Made by a program: the position numbers and the translations under genes
Shown: one piece after another, positions 30,834 to 40,152 of the stretch
Layout of the letters: each line of letters starts with the position of its first letter
Numbering within the stretch: the first letter of the stretch is position 1
Notes under the pieces: generated by a model
What the model was told of the DNA's origin: nothing
The model's database searches: none
The model's input: the letters and a program-made list of their open reading frames with translations, nothing else
NCBI RefSeq assembly: GCF_025362435.1
Contig: NZ_JANYGL010000105.1
Span: forward strand, 17,467-81,466
Length of the DNA: 64,000 nucleotides
Origin: Polymorphobacter sp.
GTDB lineage: Bacteria > Pseudomonadota > Alphaproteobacteria > Sphingomonadales > Sphingomonadaceae
Direction of reading: 5' to 3'

Positions 30834-32036
30834 GTGACAACCATCCGCGCCGACACCGCCGCCGCCGTCGCCGACGCCGTTCGCGAAGCATATGACGCCG
30901 GGCGGACCCTCGAAGTCGTCGGCAGCGGCAGCCGCCGGGGCTATGGCCGCCCGGTCGACGCCGACACGGTCCTCGACGTCTCCGGCCTGAGCGGCATCGT
31001 CGACTATGATCCGGCCGAACTCGTCCTGACCGCCCGCCCCGGAACGAGCATCGCCGAAATCACCGCGCTGGTTGCCGGAAGCGGCCAGCACCTCGCCTTC
31101 GATCCCCCCGACCTCGCGCCGCTGTGGGGCGGCGCTCCCGGAGCCGGGACCCTCGGCGGCCTGCTCGCCCTCGGCCTCGGCGGCTCGCGCCGGGTGTCGG
31201 CGGGAGCACCCCGCGACCATTTCCTCGGCTTCGCGGCGGTCAACGGGCGGGGTGAAAACTTTTCCGCCGGCGGCAAGGTGATCAAGAACGTCACCGGCTA
31301 CGACCTGCCGAAACTGCTCGCCGGATCGCTCGGGACGCTCGCCGTCCTAACCGAGGTGACGATCAAGGTCCTCCCCGCGCCGCGCGCCGGGACGACATTG
31401 ACGTGGTTCGGGCTCGACGACCGCGCGGCGATCGCGGCGATGACCCGCGCACTCAACAGCCCGATGGTGCTTCAAGCGGCTGCTCACGCTCCCGCTGCGA
31501 TCAGTCGATGTGCGGGCGAGGTGCGGGCGGCGACACGGCTCCATCTGGCGGGAGTTCCGGTCGCTGTCGCCGCAAATGCCGCTAATTTGACCGATCTGTT
31601 GGCGGATTTCGGCCAGCCCGAGGCGAATGACGACAATAACGCCATCTGGCACGATATCGGCAGCGTCGAGCCCTTCACCAAAGGGGGCGAAATCGTCTCG
31701 CGGGTCGTCCTGCCCCCCTCGACCGCCGCCGCCTTCACCGCCGCACTCGACCCGGCGAGCGACGCACGCTGGCTCTACGATTGGGGCGGCGGGCTCGTCT
31801 GGGTGATCCTGCCCGATGCCGAAGACGGCCATGCCGCCATGGTCCGAGCGGCCCTCGCAATGACCGCCGGAGCCGATGGCCACGCAACCCTCGTCCGCGC
31901 CCCCGACGCCGTCCGCCGCGCGGTCGCGCCGTTCCAGCCACTCGCACCCGCGCTCGCCGCATTGTCCGATCGCGTCCGCCAGCGCTTCGATCCGGGTGGC
32001 GTGCTCAACCCCGGGCGGATATGGGCAAGGCATTGA
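30834..32036 (+). CDS. glcE: Glycolate oxidase subunit GlcE
   Basis: FAD-binding protein between glcD and glcF; VVGSGSRRGYGRPV, LAFDPPDLAPLWGG; GTG start. Confidence 0.9.
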   Translation: MTTIRADTAAAVADAVREAYDAGRTLEVVGSGSRRGYGRPVDADTVLDVSGLSGIVDYDPAELVLTARPGTSIAEITALVAGSGQHLAFDPPDLAPLWGGAPGAGTLGGLLALGLGGSRRVSAGAPRDHFLGFAAVNGRGENFSAGGKVIKNVTGYDLPKLLAGSLGTLAVLTEVTIKVLPAPRAGTTLTWFGLDDRAAIAAMTRALNSPMVLQAAAHAPAAISRCAGEVRAATRLHLAGVPVAVAANAANLTDLLADFGQPEANDDNNAIWHDIGSVEPFTKGGEIVSRVVLPPSTAAAFTAALDPASDARWLYDWGGGLVWVILPDAEDGHAAMVRAALAMTAGADGHATLVRAPDAVRRAVAPFQPLAPALAALSDRVRQRFDPGGVLNPGRIWARH

Positions 32037-32037
32037 G

Positions 32038-33288
32038 ATGACGACGCAAACCGAAGCCCGCGAGGCGACCGGCATCATCCGCAAATGCGTCCACTGCGGC
32101 TTCTGCACGGCGACCTGCCCGACCTATCTCCTCCTCGGCGACGAGCTCGACAGCCCGCGCGGGCGGATCGTCCTGATCAAGGACATGCTCGCGTCGGACG
32201 CGCCCCCTGCCCCGTCGACGGTCAAGCACATCGACCGCTGCCTGAGCTGCCTCAGCTGCGCGACGACCTGCCCGTCGGGGGTCGACTACATGCACCTGAT
32301 CGACCATGCCCGCGAGCATATCGAGGCGACCTACTGCCGCCCGCCGGGTGAGCGCCTGCTTCGCTCGCTCCTCGCTAACGTCTTGAGCAGGCGCGGGATT
32401 TTCCGCTTCGCGACGGCGCTCTCCCGGCTGACCCGCCCCATCGCCGGCGTCCTCCCAAAGCAACTCCGCGCGATGGCAGCGGCTGCCCCTGCCCGTCCCG
32501 CACCTCGCGGCGTCGCCGACCGGCCCGGCTTTTTCCCGGCAACCGGTCCGCGCGTCGCCCGCGTCGCGATGCTGTCGGGGTGCGTCCAGCCGGTCCTCGC
32601 CCCGTCGATCGACGACGCCGCAGTGCGCCTGCTAATCCGCCACGGCGTCGAAGTCGTCATCGCCCGCACCGGCTGCTGCGGCGCGCTGTCCCACCACATT
32701 GGCAAGTCGGACGACGCGCGCCGCCTCGCTAAGGCCAACATCCTTGCGTGGGAACTGGAGATCGCCAAGGGCCTCGACGCGATCGTCGTGACGACCTCCG
32801 GGTGCGGCACGACGATCAAGGATTACGGGCACTTGTTCGCCGCCGACCCCGAGTGGCAGTCGCGCGCCGCGCGCGTCGCGACGCTGGCGAAGGACATCAC
32901 CGAAGTCATGGCGACGGTCGGATTACACTCGCCGGTGATCGCCCCGGGCACCGCAGTCGCCTATCATTCGGCGTGTTCGATGCAGCATGGTCAACAGGTT
33001 ACGGCGCAACCACGCGACCTGCTCGCAGCAGCAGGGTTCGCGGTCCGCGAGATCGCCGAGGGGCATATCTGCTGCGGCTCGGCGGGAACCTACAGCATCC
33101 TCCAGCCCGAACTCGCGACCGGGCTGCGCGACCGCAAGCTCGCGGCGATCGACCGGACCGGGGCCGCCATCGTCGCCACCGGCAACATCGGCTGCATCAG
33201 CCACCTCGCGTCCGGCGGCGCGACGATGATCCACACCGTCGAACTGCTCGACTGGGCGACGGGCGGCCCGCGCCCCGCCGGGGTCTGA
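32038..33288 (+). CDS. glcF: Glycolate oxidase iron-sulfur subunit GlcF
   Basis: Two CxxCxxCxxxCP motifs (CVHCGFCTATCPTY, CLSCLSCATTCPSG); cysteine-rich CCG domains. Confidence 0.94.
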   Translation: MTTQTEAREATGIIRKCVHCGFCTATCPTYLLLGDELDSPRGRIVLIKDMLASDAPPAPSTVKHIDRCLSCLSCATTCPSGVDYMHLIDHAREHIEATYCRPPGERLLRSLLANVLSRRGIFRFATALSRLTRPIAGVLPKQLRAMAAAAPARPAPRGVADRPGFFPATGPRVARVAMLSGCVQPVLAPSIDDAAVRLLIRHGVEVVIARTGCCGALSHHIGKSDDARRLAKANILAWELEIAKGLDAIVVTTSGCGTTIKDYGHLFAADPEWQSRAARVATLAKDITEVMATVGLHSPVIAPGTAVAYHSACSMQHGQQVTAQPRDLLAAAGFAVREIAEGHICCGSAGTYSILQPELATGLRDRKLAAIDRTGAAIVATGNIGCISHLASGGATMIHTVELLDWATGGPRPAGV

Positions 33289-33294
33289 TGCCGG

Positions 33295-34617
33295 TCAGAT
33301 CGCGGCAAGCGCCTGGGAAAAGTCGGCGATCAGGTCGTCGGGATGCTCGACCCCGATCGAGACGCGGACGAGGTTGTCGGTGATGCCAAGCTCGGCCTTG
33401 CGCGCCGGCGCGACCGACAGATGCGTCATCGCCGCCGGATGCGAGGCGAGGCTTTCGGTGCCGCCGAGGCTGACCGCGAGCTTGACCAGCTTGAGGTTAT
33501 CGAGGAGCCGGAACGCCTCCGCCTCGCCGCCGCGGACGATGACCGAGAAGGTCGATCCCGCGCCAAGGCAATGGCGCGTGTAGATGTCGTGCTGGCGGCT
33601 GCCCGGCTCGAGGAAGCCGAGATAGCCGACGCGCTCGACCTTGGGGTGATCACGCAAGAATTCGCAGACGACGCGCGCGTTTTCGCCCGCCCGCGTCATG
33701 CGGAGTTCGAGCGTTTCAAGGCTCCGCAGCAGCATCCACGCGGTATGCGGGTCCGTGATCGTGCCGATCGTGTTGCGCGTCATCCGCACCGGCAGGATCG
33801 CCGCCTTGCTGCCGAGAACCCCGCCCGCGACGAGATCGCTGTGCCCGCCGACGTACTTGGTCAGCGAGTAGATGACGAGGTCGGCGCCCTGCCGCAGCGG
33901 CTGCGCCCACAGCGGCCCGAGGAAGGTGTTGTCGATGATGATCGGCGGCAGTTCACCGCCTTCGCCGTCACCGAGGACCACCGCCCGCGCGTCGCGCACC
34001 GCCTCGATGTCGACCAGCGCGTTGGTCGGGTTCGCCGGGCTTTCGAGGTAGATCGCCGCGATTCGGCCGCGCGCCTTGGCCTCGGCCAGCTTGGCCTCGA
34101 TCTCGGGCTGCGTCGCGCCCGCCGGGAAGTCGAGGAAGGTGACACCGAGCCGTCCGAGGATGCGCGCGATCAGCGTCTCGGTCGCGGCGTACAGCGGCGC
34201 CGAATGGACGATGACATCGCCCGGCTTGACCATCGCGAGGAAGGTCGTGGCGATCGCCGACATGCCGCTGGAAAAGACCAACGCGTCCTCGGCCTCCTCC
34301 CACAGCGCCAGCCGGTCCTCGAGGATTTCCTGGTTGGGACCGTTGAAGCGCGAATAGACCAGCCCCTCGGATCCGCCCGGACGGACCCCGGTGATGCCCT
34401 CGAAGAAGCGCTTGCCCTCGGCGGCGCTCTCGAAAACGTAGGTCGAGGTGAGGAAGATCGGCGGCTTGAGCGACCCCTCCGACAGCGCCGGATCGAAGCC
34501 GTAGCCCATCATCATCGTGCTCGGGTGGAGCTTGTGATTGCCCAGCGAGGTCGATTGCAGCGCGACCTTGCGCTTGCGCGGCACGCCGCTGAGGCCGGCT
34601 TCGGTCGAATCGGTCAT
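33295..34617 (-). CDS. Cystathionine gamma-synthase family PLP-dependent enzyme
   Basis: YSRFNGPNQEILEDRLALWEEAEDALVFSSGMSAI; IYSLTKYVGGHSDLVAG PLP-lysine motif. Confidence 0.88.
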   Translation of the reverse strand: MTDSTEAGLSGVPRKRKVALQSTSLGNHKLHPSTMMMGYGFDPALSEGSLKPPIFLTSTYVFESAAEGKRFFEGITGVRPGGSEGLVYSRFNGPNQEILEDRLALWEEAEDALVFSSGMSAIATTFLAMVKPGDVIVHSAPLYAATETLIARILGRLGVTFLDFPAGATQPEIEAKLAEAKARGRIAAIYLESPANPTNALVDIEAVRDARAVVLGDGEGGELPPIIIDNTFLGPLWAQPLRQGADLVIYSLTKYVGGHSDLVAGGVLGSKAAILPVRMTRNTIGTITDPHTAWMLLRSLETLELRMTRAGENARVVCEFLRDHPKVERVGYLGFLEPGSRQHDIYTRHCLGAGSTFSVIVRGGEAEAFRLLDNLKLVKLAVSLGGTESLASHPAAMTHLSVAPARKAELGITDNLVRVSIGVEHPDDLIADFSQALAAI

Positions 34618-34860
34618 CGCTACACCCTCGCAAATGTCGTTCGCTCAGCTCGTGCCGACATGCCGGCAGAGCCTTCGTCAGCTTTCGCGGGCGGTCCGGG
34701 TGCGCGATGCGGCGCGATCCGGGACCCACGCCCCTTGGTCGGGGGAATAGCCGAACTGGAGGGGGTGAGGCAACGTGCCGTTGTCGAGCGCGGACGATCT
34801 ACCGCCGCTCCCGCGTGTCGCGGATGGCGGCCGCGGACCTATGAAATCAGGTCGCGGCGA

Positions 34861-35832
34861 TCAGGAAGCTGCGGATTTTCTCGCTACGACCTGGTCGATC
34901 GCCCCGAATGGGGTCGATCCGTCGTCCATCGCGGCCTGCATCCGCACCCTGTCGCCGAATTTCATGAAGCCGGTCGTCTGCTTGCCGTCGGCGATCATCT
35001 CGATCGCGCGGCGTTCGGAGATGCAGCTCGACCCGACCTCGGCATAGCCGCGATTGGCGACGGTGCCCGAGCCGATGATGGTGCCGGCGACGAGATCGCG
35101 CGTTCCCGCCGCATGCGCGACGAGGTCGTGGAAGCCGTAATCCATCTCGCGGCCGTTCGCCCGGCCGAAGGGCTTGCCGTTCCACTCGATCGTCAGGTCG
35201 AGCCCGACACGGCCGTCGCGCCAATATTCACCGAGCGCGTCGGGGGTCACCGCGAATGGGGCCATCGAGCATGCCGGCTTGGCCTGGACCCAGCCGAAGC
35301 CGGTCCGCATCTCGGGCACCGCCAGCGCGCGCAACGACCAGTCGTTGATCTGGACGATCAGCTTGATGTGCGCCAGTGCGTCGGCGGCGGAGGTGCCCAT
35401 CGGCACCGCGTCGACGACGACGCCGAACTCGCCCTCGAAGTCGATGCCGTTCGCCTCGTCGATGAACGGCACCGGGTCGGTCGGGCCATAAAAACGGTCC
35501 GACATTCCCTGGTACATCAACGGCTTGTCGGTCACGATCGGCGCGGTTCCGAAGGCGACTTCCATCAAGCTGCCGTGCGTCGAGAACGCAGAGCCGTCGA
35601 GCCATTGCCACGACCGCGGCAGCGGCGCGCGGACGGTGCCCGGAGCCAGCGGCTCGCCCTCGGCGTCGGCACGGGCGGCGAGCGCGCGCAATTCGGGCTC
35701 GGCGCGGGTCCAGTCCGCAATCGCGGCGAGCAGGTTCGGCCAGCGCGTGCCGAACAGCGCCCGCGTGCCGTCGCCACTGACGACCCCGAGCTCACCGTCG
35801 GGCGTGCCGTTATTCCGCGTTACCAGTCTCAC
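34861..35832 (-). CDS. Fumarylacetoacetate hydrolase family protein (catabolic locus)
   Basis: GIDFEGEFGVVVD, INDWSLRAL, GTIIGSGTVANRGYAEVGSSCISERRAIE; GTG start at VRLVTRNNG proposed. Confidence 0.87.
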   Translation of the reverse strand: MRLVTRNNGTPDGELGVVSGDGTRALFGTRWPNLLAAIADWTRAEPELRALAARADAEGEPLAPGTVRAPLPRSWQWLDGSAFSTHGSLMEVAFGTAPIVTDKPLMYQGMSDRFYGPTDPVPFIDEANGIDFEGEFGVVVDAVPMGTSAADALAHIKLIVQINDWSLRALAVPEMRTGFGWVQAKPACSMAPFAVTPDALGEYWRDGRVGLDLTIEWNGKPFGRANGREMDYGFHDLVAHAAGTRDLVAGTIIGSGTVANRGYAEVGSSCISERRAIEMIADGKQTTGFMKFGDRVRMQAAMDDGSTPFGAIDQVVARKSAAS

Positions 35833-35858
35833 GCTGCGTATTCCTTGTCTCGAACGGC

Positions 35859-36422
35859 TCAGGCTAGCCCGTCGGTATAGGCGCCGTCGATCAGGATGAA
35901 GGCGATCCGGCAATTGCGTCCCGACCGGTTGGCCCAGCCGTGGTTGGTGCCACGCTGGACGACGATGTCACCGGCGCGGACCACGGTCTCGCCGTCGTCG
36001 ACGATCAGCACCAGCTCGCCCTCGAGGACGATGCCATAGTCGACCGTCTGCGTCCGGTGCATCATCGCATGGCGCGATCCCGACGCATGCGACGATGCCG
36101 CGCCGGCCCCGACCTCGGCGAAATGCGCCGCCGCCTCCTCGGGCGTCAGCGTCGCCATCCGCGCGTCTTCGGGCGGGATGTCGAGGACGCGGATGCGCGT
36201 GCCGTTCTGCGGCGGGGCGAGCTTGATGCCGTCCTCGGCCGGCTCGCCCGAAGCACGGTCGATCTGCGCCGGGGTCTCGCGCGTGTTCCACACCTCGTAG
36301 AACATCGGCCCGATGTCGCCGCCGATGCGCTGGACGCGCGGCGGCGGGCCATCCTCCTGGATGATCGCGTTGCCCTGCGCGTCATGGCCGGTGACGATGC
36401 GGCGGAAAGGGGCTGTCGGCAT
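35859..36422 (-). CDS. Cupin domain protein
   Basis: HRTQTVDYGIVLEGELVLIVDDGETVVRAGDIVVQRGTNHGWAN cupin motifs. Confidence 0.88.
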   Translation of the reverse strand: MPTAPFRRIVTGHDAQGNAIIQEDGPPPRVQRIGGDIGPMFYEVWNTRETPAQIDRASGEPAEDGIKLAPPQNGTRIRVLDIPPEDARMATLTPEEAAAHFAEVGAGAASSHASGSRHAMMHRTQTVDYGIVLEGELVLIVDDGETVVRAGDIVVQRGTNHGWANRSGRNCRIAFILIDGAYTDGLA

Positions 36423-36438
36423 TGCTCGCTCCTGTGGA

Positions 36439-36921
36439 TCAGCGGGACGGGATCAGCGGTGAAGTGCCGTGCAACGCGGCGCGGACGCCGATCGGCGTGA
36501 CGATCGCGGCGAGCGCGGCACCGTAGGCGATCTTGATCGCGGCACCGGCGAGCCATGTCACCGTCGCGAAACCGCCGGCTGCAGCAACTGCGCCGCCGAT
36601 GGCCGCACCAACGGCGGCAGCGATTGCCGCCATCAGCAGCGCGCGCAAGACCAGCGACCGCGGCAGCAGCGACCGGCCCGACAGCGGCGCGATCAGCCCC
36701 GCGGCGAGGCGGCGGCGCGTCAGGAAGCCGGGGACGAGGACCGACATCAAGGTGATCGCGAACGACTGCGGGATGAAATCGAAGCCGAGGCCGCCGGTCC
36801 ACGCCAGCGCGACGTCGTGCATCGGCGGGAAGAAGGCGACGTAGAACAACAGGCTGAGCACCGAATTGATCGCGATGCTCAGCCGCGTCTCGCGCCGCAG
36901 ATAGTCGGCCAGCGAGGTCAC
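36439..36921 (-). CDS. Small integral membrane protein of unknown function
   Basis: 160 aa, ~4 hydrophobic segments, 4-nt overlap with the next gene. Confidence 0.72.
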   Translation of the reverse strand: MTSLADYLRRETRLSIAINSVLSLLFYVAFFPPMHDVALAWTGGLGFDFIPQSFAITLMSVLVPGFLTRRRLAAGLIAPLSGRSLLPRSLVLRALLMAAIAAAVGAAIGGAVAAAGGFATVTWLAGAAIKIAYGAALAAIVTPIGVRAALHGTSPLIPSR

Positions 36922-38072
36922 CCGACGCGGCCGAGGGTGTCGGCGAACCAGTCGGCGATATAATCGCGGCCGAACGCCATGTTGTCCGCCCCGACGTGCT
37001 CGACCCCGCCCTCACGCTCGGTGAAGATGCGGAGTTCGCGGCGGCGGCTGTTGACCAACTGGTCGAAGCTCTGGTGGGCGTAGTCGACCGAGATCTGGCG
37101 GTCCTTCGCGCCGTGGGTGACGAGGAACGGCACCTCGATCCGCGACATGTGGCCGTCGAGTCCCATCTCGGCGGACTTGGCGAGGAAGTCGTCCATGTCG
37201 CTCGCGCCGAACGCCCAGAAGACGTGCGCCCAGTAATGCGGGATCGGGTTCTCGCCTTCCTTGCGGATGCGCTTGTCCTGGACCTCGCGCCAATTGTGGT
37301 TGGCGCCCCACACCGCGCCCGAGGCGAAGCGCGGTTCATAGGCGACCGCGCGCGGGGCGAAGTGCCCGCCGAGGCTGATCCCGGTCATGCCGATCCGTGT
37401 CGCATCGACGTCGGCCCGCGCTTCGAGCCAGTCGACCGCCTTCGATGCCCAGCTCTCGCTGTGCGGATCGACCGGCAGACCTTGGAGGCGCAGAGCCTCG
37501 CCCGAACCGGGCTGGTCGACACACAAGGTCGAGATGCCGCGGCGGGCGAGCGCCTCGGGCAGCCCCGACCAGTAGAGCAGTTCCTTGCAGCTATCGAGGC
37601 CGTTGCAATAGACCACCGTCGGCTTCGGCCCGTCGCCGGGCGCACGGGTGAACAGCGCCGGCATCGTCCCCGACGCGAGCGAAATCTCGACGCGCTCGCG
37701 GCCCATCTTGCCGAGCACGGTCGACCTTTCGAAGGTCGCCAGTGCGCGGGCGTAGATCGCGGCGCGGCCCGGCGAGCCGTGCCCCTGCATGCGTTCGGCG
37801 ACGAACAAATAAAGCGCGGCGCGTTCGAGCTTGTTCGACGCGGAGATGCCGCGGCCGAGCTGCTCATCCTCGTCGGCAAGCCCGGTCAGGCGGTCGGCCA
37901 TCTCGACCCAGCGCGCCATGAACTGCGGCGTGCCGGCGTCGCCCCCTGCCGCCGCGGCGTCGCGGATCGGCTGGCACATGTCGATGATCTCGCCGATGCG
38001 CCCGCCGCTTTCGAGGGCGATCGCGACCGACAGGTTCCAGATATAATTGGGGAAGTATTCGAACAATGACAT
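36918..38072 (-). CDS. Alpha/beta hydrolase with helical N-terminal cap (FrsA/2,6-dihydroxypseudooxynicotine hydrolase-like)
   Basis: TVVYCNGLDSCKE, CVDQPGSGEALR, GMTGISLGGHFAPRA nucleophile elbow, GAKDRQI; ATG with 4-nt gap after the dioxygenase gene. Confidence 0.82.
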   Translation of the reverse strand: MSLFEYFPNYIWNLSVAIALESGGRIGEIIDMCQPIRDAAAAGGDAGTPQFMARWVEMADRLTGLADEDEQLGRGISASNKLERAALYLFVAERMQGHGSPGRAAIYARALATFERSTVLGKMGRERVEISLASGTMPALFTRAPGDGPKPTVVYCNGLDSCKELLYWSGLPEALARRGISTLCVDQPGSGEALRLQGLPVDPHSESWASKAVDWLEARADVDATRIGMTGISLGGHFAPRAVAYEPRFASGAVWGANHNWREVQDKRIRKEGENPIPHYWAHVFWAFGASDMDDFLAKSAEMGLDGHMSRIEVPFLVTHGAKDRQISVDYAHQSFDQLVNSRRRELRIFTEREGGVEHVGADNMAFGRDYIADWFADTLGRVG

Positions 38073-38076
38073 CGCG

Positions 38077-38979
38077 TCAGACGTCCGACGGCTGGAACAG
38101 GCACGGATCGGGATGCGGCTTGGGCATCGTTTGCGGGCCGCCGACACCGGTACCCCACTGGTCCATGACGTGCGGGCCGGGCTCGTAGACGCGGTGCTCG
38201 TGGGTGTCGAAATCGACCTCCTCGAGCTCGGAGGTGTATTCTACCGCGAACCCGTTCGGCGTCGTGAAATAGCTGAAGGTGTTGTTCCCCGCGGTGTGGC
38301 GCCCTGGCCCCCACAGCAGGTCGGTCCCCATCTTCCGCAGCCGGCTCGCGCCGCGCATCATGTCGTCGGCGCTGAGCATGTCGAAGGCGACGTGGTTCAA
38401 GTGCGGCGGTCCGGGGAGCAATGCGAGGCGGTGGTGCGCTGTGTTGCAGCGCAGGAAGACCATGAACTCGCCGAGCCAGTCCGAGACGCGGAAGCCGAGG
38501 ACGTCGGTGAAGAACGCCGCCATCGCCACGTTGTCGGGCGAGTGGAGGACGATGTGGCTGATCTTGACCGGCATCCCCTCCCACTTCGCCATCGTCCGGG
38601 CGTCGCCGCGGCCGACGTCGCTCGAAATCTCGAACGGCAGCCCGTCGGGGGAGAAGAAGCGGAAGCCGTAGCCGCCGCCCGGCGCGTCAAGGTCGCGCGG
38701 GGCGTGGATCATCTTGCAGCCCGCCGCGATGACCTTGTCGTGGAGCGCGTCGACGTCGGTGCGGGCGTCGGCGGCGAGCGCGATCACCTCGATGTGGTTG
38801 ACCGCCGACTTGCGCAGCCGGACGACGTGGTGCTCGGCCGAGCCGTGGGTCTTGAACCACGCCATGTCGTCGGTCGCTGCGACTTCGACGAGGCCCCAGC
38901 TGTCGGCGTAGAATTTGCGCTCGGCGTCGAAGTCCTCGACCCCGTAGCCGACGTAACGAATATCGGTGACACGGCTCAT
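38077..38979 (-). CDS. VOC-family extradiol ring-cleavage dioxygenase
   Basis: Two-module VOC protein; candidate metal ligands in ISHIVLHSPD, HLNHVAFDM and FAVEYTSE. Confidence 0.85.
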   Translation of the reverse strand: MSRVTDIRYVGYGVEDFDAERKFYADSWGLVEVAATDDMAWFKTHGSAEHHVVRLRKSAVNHIEVIALAADARTDVDALHDKVIAAGCKMIHAPRDLDAPGGGYGFRFFSPDGLPFEISSDVGRGDARTMAKWEGMPVKISHIVLHSPDNVAMAAFFTDVLGFRVSDWLGEFMVFLRCNTAHHRLALLPGPPHLNHVAFDMLSADDMMRGASRLRKMGTDLLWGPGRHTAGNNTFSYFTTPNGFAVEYTSELEEVDFDTHEHRVYEPGPHVMDQWGTGVGGPQTMPKPHPDPCLFQPSDV

Positions 38980-38992
38980 CGTCGGTCCTTTC

Positions 38993-40108
38993 TCAGATCG
39001 GTTGCGCGGTGCGCTTGAACATTTCCGCAGTGGCGACGGCGTTGTCGACCGGCGGTCCGAAGCCGAGCTGGCCGCGGCAGATCGCCAGCGACGCGTCGAC
39101 GATGTACTGGCAGCGGTCGTAGCGGCGGTCGTGGTACGCGGTGAAGGCGGCTTCGGGGGTGTCGTGCCGACCGATCTCGTCGGCGAGGACGAGCGAGTCC
39201 TCGATCGCCATTCCCGCGCCCTGCCCGAGATGCGGTGTCGTCGCGTGGACGGCGTCGCCGAGCAGGACGACCCGCCCCTTGTGCCACGGTCCGATCACGA
39301 GGATCGTCTCGAGCGGGCGGTAGACGACGCTGTCATCATCGACGATCGAGTCGGCAAGCGCGCGGATATCGGGCGCATGGCCGTCGAGTTTAGCGCGCAT
39401 TGCTGCCGCTAGTCCCTCGCGGGGATAGCGTGGATTGCCGGGCTCGGGCGTCGTCACATAGACGTACATCAGGCTTTCGCTGATCGGCACGAGTCCGGCG
39501 CCGATCCGTCCGTTATAGACGTGGAGCGCGTCGAGCCCCTCCGGCCGTGGCACATTGTACCGCCACACCGCCTGCCCGGTGAACTCGGGCTCGGGGGCGT
39601 CGGGCAGGAGGTGCTTGCGCGTTTCGGAATACAGCCCGTCGGCGCCGATCACGATGTCGAAGCGCTCGCTGCTGCCGTTGGCGAAGGTGACATTGACTCC
39701 CGCGCCGTCGTCGTCGAGCGACGTGACGCTGACGCCGAGCCGAACGTCGGCCCCCGCCGCCTTGGTCCGGCTGCCGAGGACTGCGTGGAGTGCCTTGCGG
39801 CTGATCCCGAGGTTGGCCGGATAGCGCTCGACGAGGCGCGGCGACGGCACCTGGGCGACGAGCATCCCGTTGGGAGCGTGGACCGCGACCTTGTCGAAGC
39901 CGACCCCGGCGGCGAGATAGTCGTCGATCACCCCGAGATCGGTCATCGCGCGGATGACGTTGCCCTGCTGGATGATGCCGACGCCGTAAACCGACCATGT
40001 CGGATCGCGCTCGATCACCGTGACGCGGTGCCCAGCGGCTCGGAGGGCGATCGCCGCGGTCAGCCCGCCGATGCCGCCGCCGATGATCAGGATCGACTGG
40101 TCTTTCAA
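38993..40108 (-). CDS. FAD-dependent aromatic monooxygenase (group A flavoprotein)
   Basis: ILIIGGGIGGLTAAIALRAAGHRVTVIE; GRVVLLGDAVHATTPHLGQGAGMAIED; TTG start with GAAGGAG upstream. Confidence 0.88.
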   Translation of the reverse strand: MKDQSILIIGGGIGGLTAAIALRAAGHRVTVIERDPTWSVYGVGIIQQGNVIRAMTDLGVIDDYLAAGVGFDKVAVHAPNGMLVAQVPSPRLVERYPANLGISRKALHAVLGSRTKAAGADVRLGVSVTSLDDDGAGVNVTFANGSSERFDIVIGADGLYSETRKHLLPDAPEPEFTGQAVWRYNVPRPEGLDALHVYNGRIGAGLVPISESLMYVYVTTPEPGNPRYPREGLAAAMRAKLDGHAPDIRALADSIVDDDSVVYRPLETILVIGPWHKGRVVLLGDAVHATTPHLGQGAGMAIEDSLVLADEIGRHDTPEAAFTAYHDRRYDRCQYIVDASLAICRGQLGFGPPVDNAVATAEMFKRTAQPI

Positions 40109-40152
40109 GATCCCGCTCCTTCGCTCGTTGTCCGAACCCGCATCGTCACCCC

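Noticed and set aside
29245-30837. 530-aa same-strand overlapping ORF in glcD
   Set aside because: Out-of-frame Arg/Pro-rich translation of glcD; no initiation signal or motif
33343-35880. 845-aa plus-strand ORF opposite the CGS and FAH genes
   Set aside because: Shadow ORF of high-GC codon bias; no motifs, Arg/Asp-rich composition, and spans two real minus-strand genes and their spacer
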